The notes: generated from the sequence alone by a model not told the origin. Positions 17,214-26,026 are shown, counted from the stretch's first letter. The stretch is DNA of 64,000 bases from Verrucomicrobiaceae bacterium (GCA_016713035.1 JADJPW010000007.1:361435-425434), one strand, 5' to 3'. Made by a program: numbers and translations.

Positions 17214-18353
17214 ATGAACACTGTTGCGCCCTCCTCCCATGAGTTAAATGCTTCCAAGGCGGATCTAGAAAAGCAGCTCATCGGCGTGAATGCGAAGACG
17301 GGGCCGTATTTGCGCTCGGGGCGGGGCTCCAGGCGGATTCGGGGGTTTCAGGCGCAGACGAATTGTTTCCACGTGATGTCCCGCACCTGTGGCGGGGCGG
17401 TGTTTTGGGATGATGTGGAGAAGGAGGCGCTGCGGAGGGTGATCTGGCGGCTGACGGAGTTCTGCGGATTGAGGGTGCTGACTTACTGCGTGATGGGAAA
17501 CCATTTTCACCTGTTGCTGGAGGTGCCGGATCAGAAGCGGTGGCTCGAAGAGCAGTTTGGGGGTCTCAGCGACGCGGAGGGCGAGGAGAAGCTCTTTCGG
17601 CATCTGCGGGTGCTTTATAGCAAAGCGTTCGTGGAGGGGCTGCGGGAAGAGTTTGAGGAACTGAGAAAGCGTGGCTCAGAGGGGCTGGTGCGGTGGCGCT
17701 TGGAGTTGCTGAAGAGGCGGTTTTGCAATTTGCCGGTGTTCATGCAGGAATTGAAAACACGATTTACGAAGTGGTACAACAAGCGTCACAAGCGCAAGGG
17801 CACGTTGTGGATGGATCGGTTCCGCAGTGTGCTGGTGGAGGGGAAAGGGAACCCTCTTCTCGCAATGGCGGCGTATATTGATCTGAATGCGGTGCGAGCG
17901 GGGATGGTCGTGGACCCGAAGGATTACCGGTGGTGTGGTTATGCGGAGGCGCTGGGAGGGAACAAGGAATGCCAGCGTGGTATTTGCCGAGTGACGGGGC
18001 GAAATATGGGGGAGAAGGATTGGGTGAAGAGCGGAGCGCGGGAGGGGTATCGGCAGATGTTGTTTTCGGTGGGGCGAGAGGTGAAAACGGCGGATGGGAA
18101 GGCTGTGGCTCGGCGTGGGGTGAGTGAGCAGCAGGCGGAGGAGGTTTTGGCGCAAAAAGGGCGGCTATCGCTGGTTGAGTTGGTGCGCTCGCGGGTGCGG
18201 CATTTCACGGAGGGGGCGGTGATTGGCTCGGAGGATTTCGTGAATGCGTATTTTCAGGGGCATCGAGCGTGGTTTGGTCCATCGAGAAAGGATGGGGCGA
18301 GGCGGATTCGAGTTTCTGAAGGTGGGCTCCATGCGCTGCGGGATTTGAGATGA
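17214..18353 (+). CDS. REP-associated tyrosine transposase (Y1/HUH type, RAYT)
   Basis: 379 residues. The Y1 transposase core is clear: Cys-Phe-His-Val-Met-Ser-Arg (about 51-57), the HUH motif in Met-Gly-Asn-His-Phe-His-Leu-Leu-Leu (His97, His99), and the helix Arg-Phe-Thr-Lys-Trp-Tyr-Asn-Lys-Arg-His carrying the catalytic Tyr188, followed by Gly-Thr-Leu-Trp-Met-Asp-Arg-Phe-Arg and Ala-Tyr-Ile-Asp-Leu-Asn-Ala-Val-Arg-Ala-Gly. A C-terminal extension of about 120 residues is longer than in the minimal enzymes. The palindrome at 17109-17150 lies 63 bp upstream. The known role is single-strand cleavage and spread of REP palindromes; no frameshift, so possibly active. Confidence 0.9.
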   Translation: MNTVAPSSHELNASKADLEKQLIGVNAKTGPYLRSGRGSRRIRGFQAQTNCFHVMSRTCGGAVFWDDVEKEALRRVIWRLTEFCGLRVLTYCVMGNHFHLLLEVPDQKRWLEEQFGGLSDAEGEEKLFRHLRVLYSKAFVEGLREEFEELRKRGSEGLVRWRLELLKRRFCNLPVFMQELKTRFTKWYNKRHKRKGTLWMDRFRSVLVEGKGNPLLAMAAYIDLNAVRAGMVVDPKDYRWCGYAEALGGNKECQRGICRVTGRNMGEKDWVKSGAREGYRQMLFSVGREVKTADGKAVARRGVSEQQAEEVLAQKGRLSLVELVRSRVRHFTEGAVIGSEDFVNAYFQGHRAWFGPSRKDGARRIRVSEGGLHALRDLR

Positions 18354-18378
18354 TGCATGGTGCAGAAAATGGGGCCCA

Positions 18379-18394
18379 TGCTGAAAAATCAGCA
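18379..18394. promoter_or_regulatory. Distal operator for the BlaI-type repressor
   Basis: Perfect palindrome TGCTGA-AAAA-TCAGCA, upstream of the predicted -35. The centre-to-centre distance to the second operator is 41 bp, about four helical turns, so two repressor dimers would sit on the same DNA face. Confidence 0.7.
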
Positions 18395-18402
18395 ACCTGT
18401 GC

Positions 18403-18430
18403 TTGACGATTTGACGGCCTGCTGATAATT
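18403..18430 (+). promoter_or_regulatory. Predicted promoter of the blaI-M56 operon
   Basis: TTGACG (18403-18408) serves as -35 and ATAATT (18425-18430) as -10 with a 16-bp spacer; GATAAT one base earlier gives 15 bp. The -10 lies inside the proximal operator, so repressor binding would block polymerase. Confidence 0.5.
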
Positions 18431-18435
18431 CAGCA
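18420..18435. promoter_or_regulatory. Proximal operator for the BlaI-type repressor
   Basis: Perfect palindrome TGCTGA-TAAT-TCAGCA, same half-sites as 18379-18394. It overlaps the -10 and ends three bases before the ATG of the repressor gene, so autorepression is the natural reading. Confidence 0.7.
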
Positions 18436-18438
18436 CCC

Positions 18439-18825
18439 ATGTGGGACGAAAATCATTCTACCGAACTCAGTCGGCGTGAGCGCCAAGTCATCGAGATCGT
18501 CATGCGTCACGGACGTGTCTCGGCACGGGAGATCGAGGAGGAGCTGCCAGAGGCTCCGAGTTACTCGGCGGTGCGCAGCATCCTGCGCTTGCTGGTGGAG
18601 CGCGAGCATTTGATCAAAACGTCCGAGGACGGTCGTGACTGGTTCACGCTGCCGGTTTCGGCGAAGAAGGCCCGTGTCGGTGCACTGAAGAACCTGGTGG
18701 ACCGCTTCTTCGAGGACAGCGTGGGAGAGGCTGCGCTGGCCCTGCTGGGCAAAAAGAACGTCAAACTCTCCGCCGAGGAGGCGGATAAACTCATCTCCCT
18801 CATCAACAACGCTCGCGAGTCATGA
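18439..18825 (+). CDS. BlaI/MecI/CopY-family transcriptional repressor
   Basis: 128 residues, the family size. The winged-helix region reads Leu-Ser-Arg-Arg-Glu-Arg-Gln-Val-Ile-Glu, then Val-Ser-Ala-Arg-Glu-Ile-Glu-Glu and the recognition helix Ser-Tyr-Ser-Ala-Val-Arg-Ser-Ile-Leu-Arg-Leu-Leu, followed by the wing. The C-terminal dimerisation helices contain Val-Asp-Arg-Phe-Phe and Leu-Ser-Ala-Glu-Glu-Ala-Asp-Lys-Leu. Members repress their own operon and are inactivated by cleavage by the partner membrane protease. The stop overlaps the start of the M56 gene by 4 bp (ATGA), indicating translational coupling. Confidence 0.92.
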   Translation: MWDENHSTELSRRERQVIEIVMRHGRVSAREIEEELPEAPSYSAVRSILRLLVEREHLIKTSEDGRDWFTLPVSAKKARVGALKNLVDRFFEDSVGEAALALLGKKNVKLSAEEADKLISLINNARES

Positions 18826-20984
18826 TCTCCTACCATATCGAAAATGTTCTCCAGGCTCTGGCGCAGCATCCGGCGCTGAGTTTGCTCGTTTCAGCCCTCA
18901 CGGCCAGTTCTGCGCTGGTGGTGGCTGCTTTGGCCGTCAGCGAATTGCTGCGTGGCAGGTCGGCTCGCTCGCGGAGCATGATTTGGCGTGTGGCTTTGCT
19001 GGGGCTGCTGGTTTTGGGGCTGTGGCGACTGATGCCGCAGTTCTCCAGGCCTGCGACGGTGGTGGAGTGGGAGATCACGATGCCGATCCGTGAGGTGTCG
19101 CTGGATGAAGAAGGGCTATCCCAGCCTGTTGCGCCGATTACGCCCTATGTGATGCCGGAAGTTACTCTGGGCCAAAAAATCATGGATTGGTGTGATGAGC
19201 ATGCTTTGCACCTGTGGATGGCTGGAGCGGCCTTTTGGGTGTTTTGGCGGCTGGGGCGGGCATGCATGGGCATGGGCTGGTTGCGGCGGAAATCGACGGT
19301 GGCTCCGCAGCGGATTTCCAGGCTGCTACAGAGCCTGACGCCGAAAAAGTGGCCGCGCTGCATGCTGACACAGGATTTGCACACGCCGATGATCACCGGC
19401 TGGCTGCGGCCCACGATCTGGCTGCCTGCGGAGGCGGCACATTGGCCGGAAAACCGCCTGCGCAGTGCCCTGCGGCATGAGCTGGCGCATCTGCACCGCT
19501 CGGATGTGCCCTGGCATGCTCTGGCGCGGCTGACGGCCTGTGTGTGGTGGTGGCAGCCGCTCGCCTGGCTGGCACGGCATCGCCTGCACACGGAGACGGA
19601 GCACGCGGCGGATGATCATGCCCTGATGGCTGGTGAGGACGCCGCAGAGTATGCCCGCACGCTGGTGGAGATCGCTGCGGGGATGCCCGCGACCCTACCC
19701 CAGGCGGGTGGGGTGCCGATGCTGGCCAGCTCAGAGGTGCGTCAGCGGGTGCAGCAGCTCATGCGCACGAATCTTTGGCGCGGCCGTGTCGGCTTCGGCG
19801 CGATGGTCGCTCTCGCTTTGGTATCCGCTTTCATTGCCCTGGTTGCGATGACGAAAATGGAGTTCACACCGAAGAAGCCTGTCTTCCGCAGCCTAGCCAA
19901 ATTGGTCGCTGGGGGCCGAATGGTGGCGGACATGCAGTATCGCTGGGAGGAGCAGCTCCAGGATTTCTACGGCACCATCATCGAGACGATCGAGTCCGCC
20001 GAAATGCAGTACAAAGCCCGTGAGCGGGTTCACTCGTTGCACCCGGATTTAAAAGATAAAGACGTCGCAATCGAAGTGCGACAAACCAAAGGCTCTGCCA
20101 TCTTCAATATCCTCGCGACGGGCGAGGACCCGAAGTACACGCAGATTTACCTCAATGCCCTGCTCGATGAGTTCATCGCTTTTCGCCAAATCATTCGCGA
20201 GCAGGCTCAGGGCAAAGTTTTGTCCACCTTCCTGCAGGAAGTCGTGAACAAGCAGAAGACCATGGAGGAGAAAAATGAGGCATTCTCCAAATTCGCCGCT
20301 GCAAACAACATCCTCACCGTCACCAATGGAAACAATGAGGCGGCGAGTTTCCTCACCGCGCTGAAAAACCAGCGGGAAAAGCTGCGTACGCAGCAGGCCG
20401 AGCTGCAATTGGATCTCGAAAATATTCCCGTCGCCGCTTCGCAGGCGGAGCACCGCGCCACCGAGTCTGGCTCGCCCGTCACCCGCACGGAGAGGGATTA
20501 TCTCGAAACGAGCAGCGAAGTCCGCCGGGCGGAAAATGAACTGAAATTCCTGCTCAAAAGCCAAAGCGCCGACCATCCGCAGGTGAAGGAAGCTACTGAG
20601 AAGGCTGCAAAAGCACGCTTCCTGCTTGAAGCCCTCATCGAGCCCCTGCGGGAGGAGATGCAGGGACGTCTCACCGCCATCGAGCGCTCCATCACCGTAA
20701 TCGAAAAGCAGATCGCGGAACTCCAAAAGGAAAGCCTCAGCTTCGGTGCGAAAATGTCCGAGTATGAGAAGCTCAAAAAGGAGGCCGACATTGCTCAAGC
20801 GGCCTACCAGACGATGTTTGAGAAGGCAGAGAACTTCCAAAGAATGTTCAATCTTCAAAGCGACTACGTCGCCATCCAGGAGCGACCTACTTCGGCAGAA
20901 GAGGTCGCTGAATCAAACCTCATCCCCGTCTGGAAGCTGTGGACGCCGAAAAAGGCACCGCAGGAGTCCCCTGCAAAGAAATGA
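18822..20984 (+). CDS. M56 (BlaR1-like) membrane metalloprotease fused to a Wzz-like periplasmic coiled coil
   Basis: 720 residues. N-terminal membrane spans (about 15-45, 53-72, 130-145) frame a cytoplasmic M56 zinc-protease domain with His-Glu-Leu-Ala-His (219-223) and Asp-Asp-His (about 265). A last span at about 325-345 leads out of the cell. In BlaR1/MecR1 the exterior part is a penicillin-binding sensor; here it is about 370 residues of coiled coil with the look of Wzz/GumC chain-length determinants (Phe-Leu-Gln-Glu-Val-Val-Asn-Lys-Gln, Leu-Lys-Asn-Gln-Arg-Glu-Lys-Leu-Arg) and no Ser-Xaa-Xaa-Lys motif. Predicted role: sense an envelope signal, then cleave or trigger cleavage of the overlapping BlaI-type repressor. 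The signal is unknown. Confidence 0.85.
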   Translation: MISYHIENVLQALAQHPALSLLVSALTASSALVVAALAVSELLRGRSARSRSMIWRVALLGLLVLGLWRLMPQFSRPATVVEWEITMPIREVSLDEEGLSQPVAPITPYVMPEVTLGQKIMDWCDEHALHLWMAGAAFWVFWRLGRACMGMGWLRRKSTVAPQRISRLLQSLTPKKWPRCMLTQDLHTPMITGWLRPTIWLPAEAAHWPENRLRSALRHELAHLHRSDVPWHALARLTACVWWWQPLAWLARHRLHTETEHAADDHALMAGEDAAEYARTLVEIAAGMPATLPQAGGVPMLASSEVRQRVQQLMRTNLWRGRVGFGAMVALALVSAFIALVAMTKMEFTPKKPVFRSLAKLVAGGRMVADMQYRWEEQLQDFYGTIIETIESAEMQYKARERVHSLHPDLKDKDVAIEVRQTKGSAIFNILATGEDPKYTQIYLNALLDEFIAFRQIIREQAQGKVLSTFLQEVVNKQKTMEEKNEAFSKFAAANNILTVTNGNNEAASFLTALKNQREKLRTQQAELQLDLENIPVAASQAEHRATESGSPVTRTERDYLETSSEVRRAENELKFLLKSQSADHPQVKEATEKAAKARFLLEALIEPLREEMQGRLTAIERSITVIEKQIAELQKESLSFGAKMSEYEKLKKEADIAQAAYQTMFEKAENFQRMFNLQSDYVAIQERPTSAEEVAESNLIPVWKLWTPKKAPQESPAKK

Positions 20985-21100
20985 GGCTTGGGGGAGCAGG
21001 TTGAGGGGAAAATCCTTTTGCAGCGGCATGGGCAGCACCGCATACTGGCAGCCCGGCTCGTGCCGGGCGTGAACCCCCATTTTGCCCCCTACCCTGATCC

Positions 21101-21403
21101 ATGCCCACTTACGACTACGCCTGCCAGACCTGCGGCCATGAATTCGAGGCCCGCCAGTCCATGAAGGACCCGCATCTCACCGATTGCCCCCAGGAGGGCT
21201 GCGCAGGCCCTGTGAAGCGCAAAATCGGCGTCGGTGCCGGTTTCATCTTCAAAGGCACCGGCTTCTACATCACCGACTACCGCAGTGATTCCTACAAAGC
21301 GGCTGCGAAGCAGGACAGCGCCGCCGCATCGTCTGCTACGACGACTTCCACCCCACCGGCACCTGCACCCGCCGCTGCTCCGGCGAAGCCCGCTGCCACT
21401 TAG
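21101..21403 (+). CDS. FmdB-family zinc-ribbon protein
   Basis: 100 residues beginning Met-Pro-Thr-Tyr-Asp-Tyr-Ala-Cys-Gln-Thr-Cys-Gly-His-Glu-Phe-Glu, the standard FmdB opening with one Cys-Xaa-Xaa-Cys knuckle. The second, normally Cys-Pro-Xaa-Cys, is Asp-Cys-Pro-Gln-Glu-Gly-Cys here (wider spacing). Gly-Phe-Ile-Phe-Lys-Gly-Thr-Gly-Phe-Tyr follows, as in most members, and the tail of about 30 residues is Ala/Pro/Thr-rich. Proposed as a small regulatory or metal-binding protein; exact role unknown. 18 bp ahead of the next gene, probably co-transcribed. Confidence 0.85.
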   Translation: MPTYDYACQTCGHEFEARQSMKDPHLTDCPQEGCAGPVKRKIGVGAGFIFKGTGFYITDYRSDSYKAAAKQDSAAASSATTTSTPPAPAPAAAPAKPAAT

Positions 21404-21421
21404 CGCCCCGCTCATCGTCCC

Positions 21422-21991
21422 ATGAAACGCTTCTTCTTTAAGCTCACGCGGCTGCTCCTGCTCAGTGCGTTGGGCGGAGCTGCATGGGTGGCGCATCGGC
21501 CAGAGCGCCTGCCGGCCGTCGCGGTGGAGAAGGTGCGTGAGCAGGATCTGCTCGATGAGCTGCGTCAGGCCGCGCTGAAGCGCTCTAGCATGCTGGAGAT
21601 CCCCGAGGCCGCGCTGAATCGCTACCTCACCGCCGTGCTGCCGCAGCGTGTGGGCAGCCAGATGGCGGACTGGGTGCGGCTGCAGGACACCCGTGTGGAT
21701 TTGGAGGACGGGCGGGCGCATGTCGTCATCGCCTGGGACGTGCGTGGCTTTCAGCGCACGGCCAGCATCGACCTCGCCATCACCCGGCGCGGAGAGAATT
21801 TCCACGTCGAGGTCCTCAGTGGCGCCGTGGGGCATCTGAGGCTGCCACGCGGCCTCATGCGCCCGCTGCATCCCACGCTGCAAGTCGTGGCCGATGCGCT
21901 CGATGCGGAAATCCGCGCTCTTTTTCAAATGACGCAGATCACCCTCGGCAAAGACAAACTCGTGCTCGACTCCCGCTTCCCCGCCGCATGA
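21422..21991 (+). CDS. Membrane-anchored protein of unknown function
   Basis: 189 residues with one N-terminal membrane segment (about 8-24, Leu/Ala-rich after Lys-Arg-Phe-Phe-Phe-Lys) and a periplasmic alpha/beta domain containing Leu-Asn-Arg-Tyr-Leu-Thr-Ala-Val-Leu and a paired strand-turn region (Ala-His-Val-Val-Ile-Ala-Trp-Asp-Val). That arrangement recalls LppX/DUF-type lipid-binding shells but is not conclusive. Its stop overlaps the start of the next gene (ATGA at 21988), so the two are translationally coupled. Confidence 0.6.
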   Translation: MKRFFFKLTRLLLLSALGGAAWVAHRPERLPAVAVEKVREQDLLDELRQAALKRSSMLEIPEAALNRYLTAVLPQRVGSQMADWVRLQDTRVDLEDGRAHVVIAWDVRGFQRTASIDLAITRRGENFHVEVLSGAVGHLRLPRGLMRPLHPTLQVVADALDAEIRALFQMTQITLGKDKLVLDSRFPAA

Positions 21992-24987
21992 AACCGTGCC
22001 TACATCCCCGTCTAGCCACCGCTACAGCCATAGCTGCGGCAGTCCTCGCCGTATTCGGCAGCAGCATCCCATCGGCGCAGGCACAGAGCCCCGTTCCTAC
22101 GGCACCACCAGCACCGAAAATCGTCAAAGACAAAGCCGCGGAAGCCGCCGCTGCCATCCAGGCACCGCTGGTCATCACACCAGGGCCAAGGCCTGTCGGA
22201 AAGCTCACCCTCCCGCCCCCGGAGGCACCGGGGGTACCTGCGGCACCTCCTGTGGGCACCCTGAAGGCCACGCGGCCTGCACCTGCGAAGTTGCCAGAGC
22301 CTGACAAGCCACCACCCCGCCCGCGCAAAGAGGGCGAGCTGCAAATCCCCCCCATGCCCGTGCCAAAGCAGGGAGCCCCAGGCACCCCCCAGGCACCGAC
22401 GATGCCCCCTGCGACTCCTCCAGCGGCACCCCCAGCACCTGCGGCGGCCCTTCCGCCCCCGCCTGCTCCGGTGACCACAACCATGAGCAAGCAGGAGGCC
22501 CTGGATGCCGCCACCAAGCCCAAGAGCGATACCGTCGTCGCCCCGAGCATCCCTTTGCCGGGCGATAAAGTCCCCGTCACCTCCTCCACCAGCGCCAGCG
22601 GCCAGTTCCGCGTGCATGGGAAGGATCTCGCCACTCGCAGCCGCCTCTCCTCGCACCTGGATGAGCTGGCCTCGGAGCTGCGGGCTACCTTGGGCGACAC
22701 CGCGCCGCACGTCCTGCCCATCGTCGTACAGCTCGTGCAGGGAGAGGATGCGGCCCGCGCCACCGCACTGGGCCGCCAGACTGTCACCGTCGGCATCACG
22801 GAGGTCAGTGGGGCCGGATTCCGCCTGGAAATGACCGTGCTCGATACGCCCGCACTCACCCTCGGCACCCTGCGGCGGGAAACCGTGCGCCTCATGCTCG
22901 CCGAGCGTGTCCTTCGTGGTCACTCCCAGCTCATGAATCCCGCAGACCGGCTCATGCTGCCCGAGTGGATCTTCACCGGCGTCATGGGGGCGCTGGACTT
23001 CCGTGCAGCAGCGCGGCCCGTCACCCTTTTCGCCGCCATCTTCAAAAGCGGTAAAATTTTCGGCATCGAGGAGATCATCGAGGCCTCCCCCACGGAGATG
23101 GACAGCCTCTCCCGCAGCATTTACGACACCTCCTGCTCCGCGCTCGTCATGGCGCTGGTCGAGCAGCCACAGGGCGCACGGCGCTTCAATACCTTCCTCA
23201 ACAGCCTCGCCGGCGACAAACGCTCCGAGCGTGAGCTCCTCAGCGCTGCTTACCCCGGCTTCGCCGCCAGTGCCTCCAGCCTGAATAAATGGTGGGCGCT
23301 GCAAATGGCCGCCCTCGCCAAACGCGGCGTGGGTGATCCCCTCAACGCGGATGAAAGTCTCCTCGCCCTCGAAAAGGCCCTGACCATCCACTACACCGCC
23401 AAAACCGAAGAAGCACCAAAGGACATCCAGTCCCGGCCCTTTGCCGCCCCGGCCTCCACCTTCAGCCCACAGCCGCCCACACCTAAAGAGCCGAAAAAGG
23501 CCATCCCCGACCCCTTTGCTAAAAAAACCACCTCCAGCCCCGTCGCCAGCTCTAGCAAGGCTAAATCCAGCTCCAAATCCGCCGCAAAATCCGCAGAAAC
23601 TCCCGCCGCCCCCGATGAGGCGACTGAGGAAGAGGAAGAACCCAAAAAAGGCAACGTCTGGGTCCGCTACCTCACCCTAGGCCTCCTCGGAGACAAAAAA
23701 GACGACCCCAGCGACTCTGAGCCCGATGCAGAGAAAAAAGCCGCCAGCGCTGATAAAATGGCCGCGCTCGAAAAAGCCATCGCCGAGGACAAAGCTGCCG
23801 AAAAAGCCGCCAAAACCGCCTCCAGCGACGCAGCGACCGAAGAAAGCCGCCCAGGCATCTTCAGCCGCCTTTTTTCCCGCCAGGGGCTGAAATCCGCCTC
23901 CGAGCCCGAAGAGCCCACCGACGCTAAAACCACGCCCGAGCCCGAAAAAGACGCCAAAGCCAAAGCCGCCGCCATCGAGGCCCCAAAGCCCGCCCCAGCC
24001 ACCACCGACTCCAAGCCCAAAACCACCGAAAAACCCAAATCCGAGGCCAAACCTGAGCCCAAAGCGGAAGAGCCGCCCGCCGAGAAAAAGCGCGGATTCT
24101 TCGATTGGCTACGCGGCAGCAAAAAAGACGAGCCCAAAGCCGAAAGCGAAGCCCCCCAGGACAAAAAACCCGCCAGCAAGGACGAATCCGCCGCCCTCAG
24201 CCCCGCCGCAGCCCAGTTCATCGCCTTCACCCTCGATTACCTCATCCCACCGCGTCCGCATGCTGCCTTGTTGGACTTCCTGAAGCGCAAAAAGAAGACC
24301 GAGGAGCCCGCCACCGAAACCCCCACGCCGCCAAAAGCACCCCCAGCGGCCTCCTCCACCTCCAGCGCCAAGAAAAAAGCCAAATCCAAGAGCACCACCC
24401 CGCCCCGCAGCACCAATCCCAACGCCAAACCTGCCGCCCGCCCCGTGCAGCCAAAAGACGGCAGCACCCGCACCACCAATCCCGCCGCCAAACCCGTCCC
24501 CACCCCCGTCATTCCCCCGCCCACTACCCCAGCGGCGGATGACAGCGACATCGGCAAGCTCCCGCCCGGCATGGTCGCCGTGCAACTCCATTTGGAGGAC
24601 TACGTGCACATCATGAAGCGGCCAGACCGCGCCGAGATCCTGCAGCACAACGTCATCGCTCTGCGCAATCTCCAGCCCCAGATCGGCATCGCCTTCCGCC
24701 CCGTCGTCAATGGCTACCTGGCCGTGCTCGACATGCTCCAACGTGGTCAGACCAAAGACGTCGATATCAGCCTCGCAGGCCTACGCCAGGCCGCCATCGC
24801 CGCCGCCAGCCAGACCAAAGCCGTGCGAGACTTCGTGGACTGGTATGAGGCCAATGAAACCGAAAAGCTCTCCGGCAAGTTCGAGGACTTCCTCAACCTC
24901 CCCATCATCATCCAAAAAGAGCTCCCCCCACGCGAAGACCCCATCTCCAAATACCTCGACGGCCTCGACCGCGAGTTCTCACGCTGA
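21988..24987 (+). CDS. Large exported, low-complexity protein of unknown function
   Basis: 999 residues. A signal peptide ends near Ala-Gln-Ala-Gln (about 33). About 35-170 is Pro/Ala-rich; about 200-460 is a folded alpha/beta region containing Leu-Pro-Glu-Trp-Ile-Phe-Thr-Gly (about 328), reminiscent of the region after the active site in gluzincin-like peptidases but without His-Glu-Xaa-Xaa-His. About 480-850 is Lys/Glu/Ala/Pro-rich with repeated Glu-Pro-Lys blocks, and a compact C-terminal helical domain (about 860-999) closes the protein. Overlaps the upstream membrane-protein gene by 4 bp. A cell-envelope role is inference. Confidence 0.6.
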   Translation: MKPCLHPRLATATAIAAAVLAVFGSSIPSAQAQSPVPTAPPAPKIVKDKAAEAAAAIQAPLVITPGPRPVGKLTLPPPEAPGVPAAPPVGTLKATRPAPAKLPEPDKPPPRPRKEGELQIPPMPVPKQGAPGTPQAPTMPPATPPAAPPAPAAALPPPPAPVTTTMSKQEALDAATKPKSDTVVAPSIPLPGDKVPVTSSTSASGQFRVHGKDLATRSRLSSHLDELASELRATLGDTAPHVLPIVVQLVQGEDAARATALGRQTVTVGITEVSGAGFRLEMTVLDTPALTLGTLRRETVRLMLAERVLRGHSQLMNPADRLMLPEWIFTGVMGALDFRAAARPVTLFAAIFKSGKIFGIEEIIEASPTEMDSLSRSIYDTSCSALVMALVEQPQGARRFNTFLNSLAGDKRSERELLSAAYPGFAASASSLNKWWALQMAALAKRGVGDPLNADESLLALEKALTIHYTAKTEEAPKDIQSRPFAAPASTFSPQPPTPKEPKKAIPDPFAKKTTSSPVASSSKAKSSSKSAAKSAETPAAPDEATEEEEEPKKGNVWVRYLTLGLLGDKKDDPSDSEPDAEKKAASADKMAALEKAIAEDKAAEKAAKTASSDAATEESRPGIFSRLFSRQGLKSASEPEEPTDAKTTPEPEKDAKAKAAAIEAPKPAPATTDSKPKTTEKPKSEAKPEPKAEEPPAEKKRGFFDWLRGSKKDEPKAESEAPQDKKPASKDESAALSPAAAQFIAFTLDYLIPPRPHAALLDFLKRKKKTEEPATETPTPPKAPPAASSTSSAKKKAKSKSTTPPRSTNPNAKPAARPVQPKDGSTRTTNPAAKPVPTPVIPPPTTPAADDSDIGKLPPGMVAVQLHLEDYVHIMKRPDRAEILQHNVIALRNLQPQIGIAFRPVVNGYLAVLDMLQRGQTKDVDISLAGLRQAAIAAASQTKAVRDFVDWYEANETEKLSGKFEDFLNLPIIIQKELPPREDPISKYLDGLDREFSR

Positions 24988-25159
24988 GGAAGCGGCCGAG
25001 GTAGCAAACAAGACCGTGTCATCCGTCTCGATCCGTTCCATCCGTGGTAAACAGCCGCTTCTCCTCTCGCTGCTCACTTGCTAGCGCAATCAGCCTACGC
25101 TGATTCTCACGCAGTCGTTCCTTGCATCCACTCCGCTCGCGGTCAAGACTCCGCGCCCT

Positions 25160-26026
25160 ATGTCGAAAGTCACCCTCGGCCTGGTGCAGAGCCGGGCCTT
25201 TTCTAGCAAAGACGAAAGCCTGCGCCATCACATCCGCCTCATCCGAGACGCGGCGGCTCAGGGTGCCCAGATCGTCTGCTTGCAGGAGCTTTTTAATACA
25301 CCGTATTTCTGCATCACGCAGGATACAGAGCTCTTCGACCTCGCAGAGACCGTGCCCGGCCCTACCACGGCAGCTTTGGCCCCTGTGGCAAAGGAGCTCG
25401 GCGTCGTCATCATCGTCCCCCTCTTTGAAAAACGCGGCCCCGGCCTCTACCACAACACCGCCGCCGTCATCGACGCGGATGGCACTGTGCTGGGCAAATA
25501 CCGCAAGATGCACATCCCCCAGGACCCTGGCTTTGAAGAGAAATTCTACTTCACGCCCGGCGATCTCGGCTACCGCGTGTGGGATACGAAGTTCGGCCGC
25601 ATCGGCGTGCTCATCTGCTGGGACCAGTGGTACCCAGAGGCCGCCCGCATGACCGCCCTCATGGGTGCGGAGATTCTATTTTACCCCACCGCCATCGGCT
25701 GGCTGCCCAGTGAAAAAGCCCAGCTCGGCATCGCCCAGCACTGCGCCTGGGAGACCGTCCAGCGCGGCCATGCCGTGGCCAATGGCTGCTACGTCGCCGC
25801 CGTGAACCGTGTCGGCACCGAGCAGCAGAGCGAGTTCTGGGGCCAGAGCTTTGTCGCAGACCCCTACGGCCAGATCATCGCCAAGGCGTCCGTCACCGAC
25901 GAAGAAATCCTCCTCACCGAGTGCGATTTGCGTGCGGTGGAAGATTTTCGACGCATCTGGCCTTTTTTCCGTGATCGCCGCATTGACACCTACGCCCCTC
26001 TGACCAAACGCTACATCGATGAGTAA
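25160..26026 (+). CDS. aguB: N-carbamoylputrescine amidase
   Basis: 288 residues of the nitrilase superfamily with the full catalytic triad: Glu43 (Cys-Leu-Gln-Glu-Leu-Phe), Lys116 (Lys-Tyr-Arg-Lys-Met-His-Ile-Pro) and Cys153 (Leu-Ile-Cys-Trp-Asp-Gln-Trp-Tyr-Pro-Glu). The last motif and the flanking Pro-Gln-Asp-Pro-Gly-Phe-Glu-Glu-Lys-Phe-Tyr-Phe-Thr-Pro-Gly-Asp are specific to the carbamoylputrescine branch, and the adjoining agmatine deiminase confirms it. It hydrolyses N-carbamoylputrescine to putrescine, CO2 and ammonia in the cytosol. The stop is 8 bp inside the next gene, so the pair is an operon in enzyme-reversed order. Confidence 0.95.
   Translation: MSKVTLGLVQSRAFSSKDESLRHHIRLIRDAAAQGAQIVCLQELFNTPYFCITQDTELFDLAETVPGPTTAALAPVAKELGVVIIVPLFEKRGPGLYHNTAAVIDADGTVLGKYRKMHIPQDPGFEEKFYFTPGDLGYRVWDTKFGRIGVLICWDQWYPEAARMTALMGAEILFYPTAIGWLPSEKAQLGIAQHCAWETVQRGHAVANGCYVAAVNRVGTEQQSEFWGQSFVADPYGQIIAKASVTDEEILLTECDLRAVEDFRRIWPFFRDRRIDTYAPLTKRYIDE

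Noticed and set aside
25088..25105. AATCAGC-CTAC-GCTGATT hairpin as a BlaI-type operator or terminator
   Set aside because: The half-sites are in the opposite order to the BlaI operators, and no U-tract follows.
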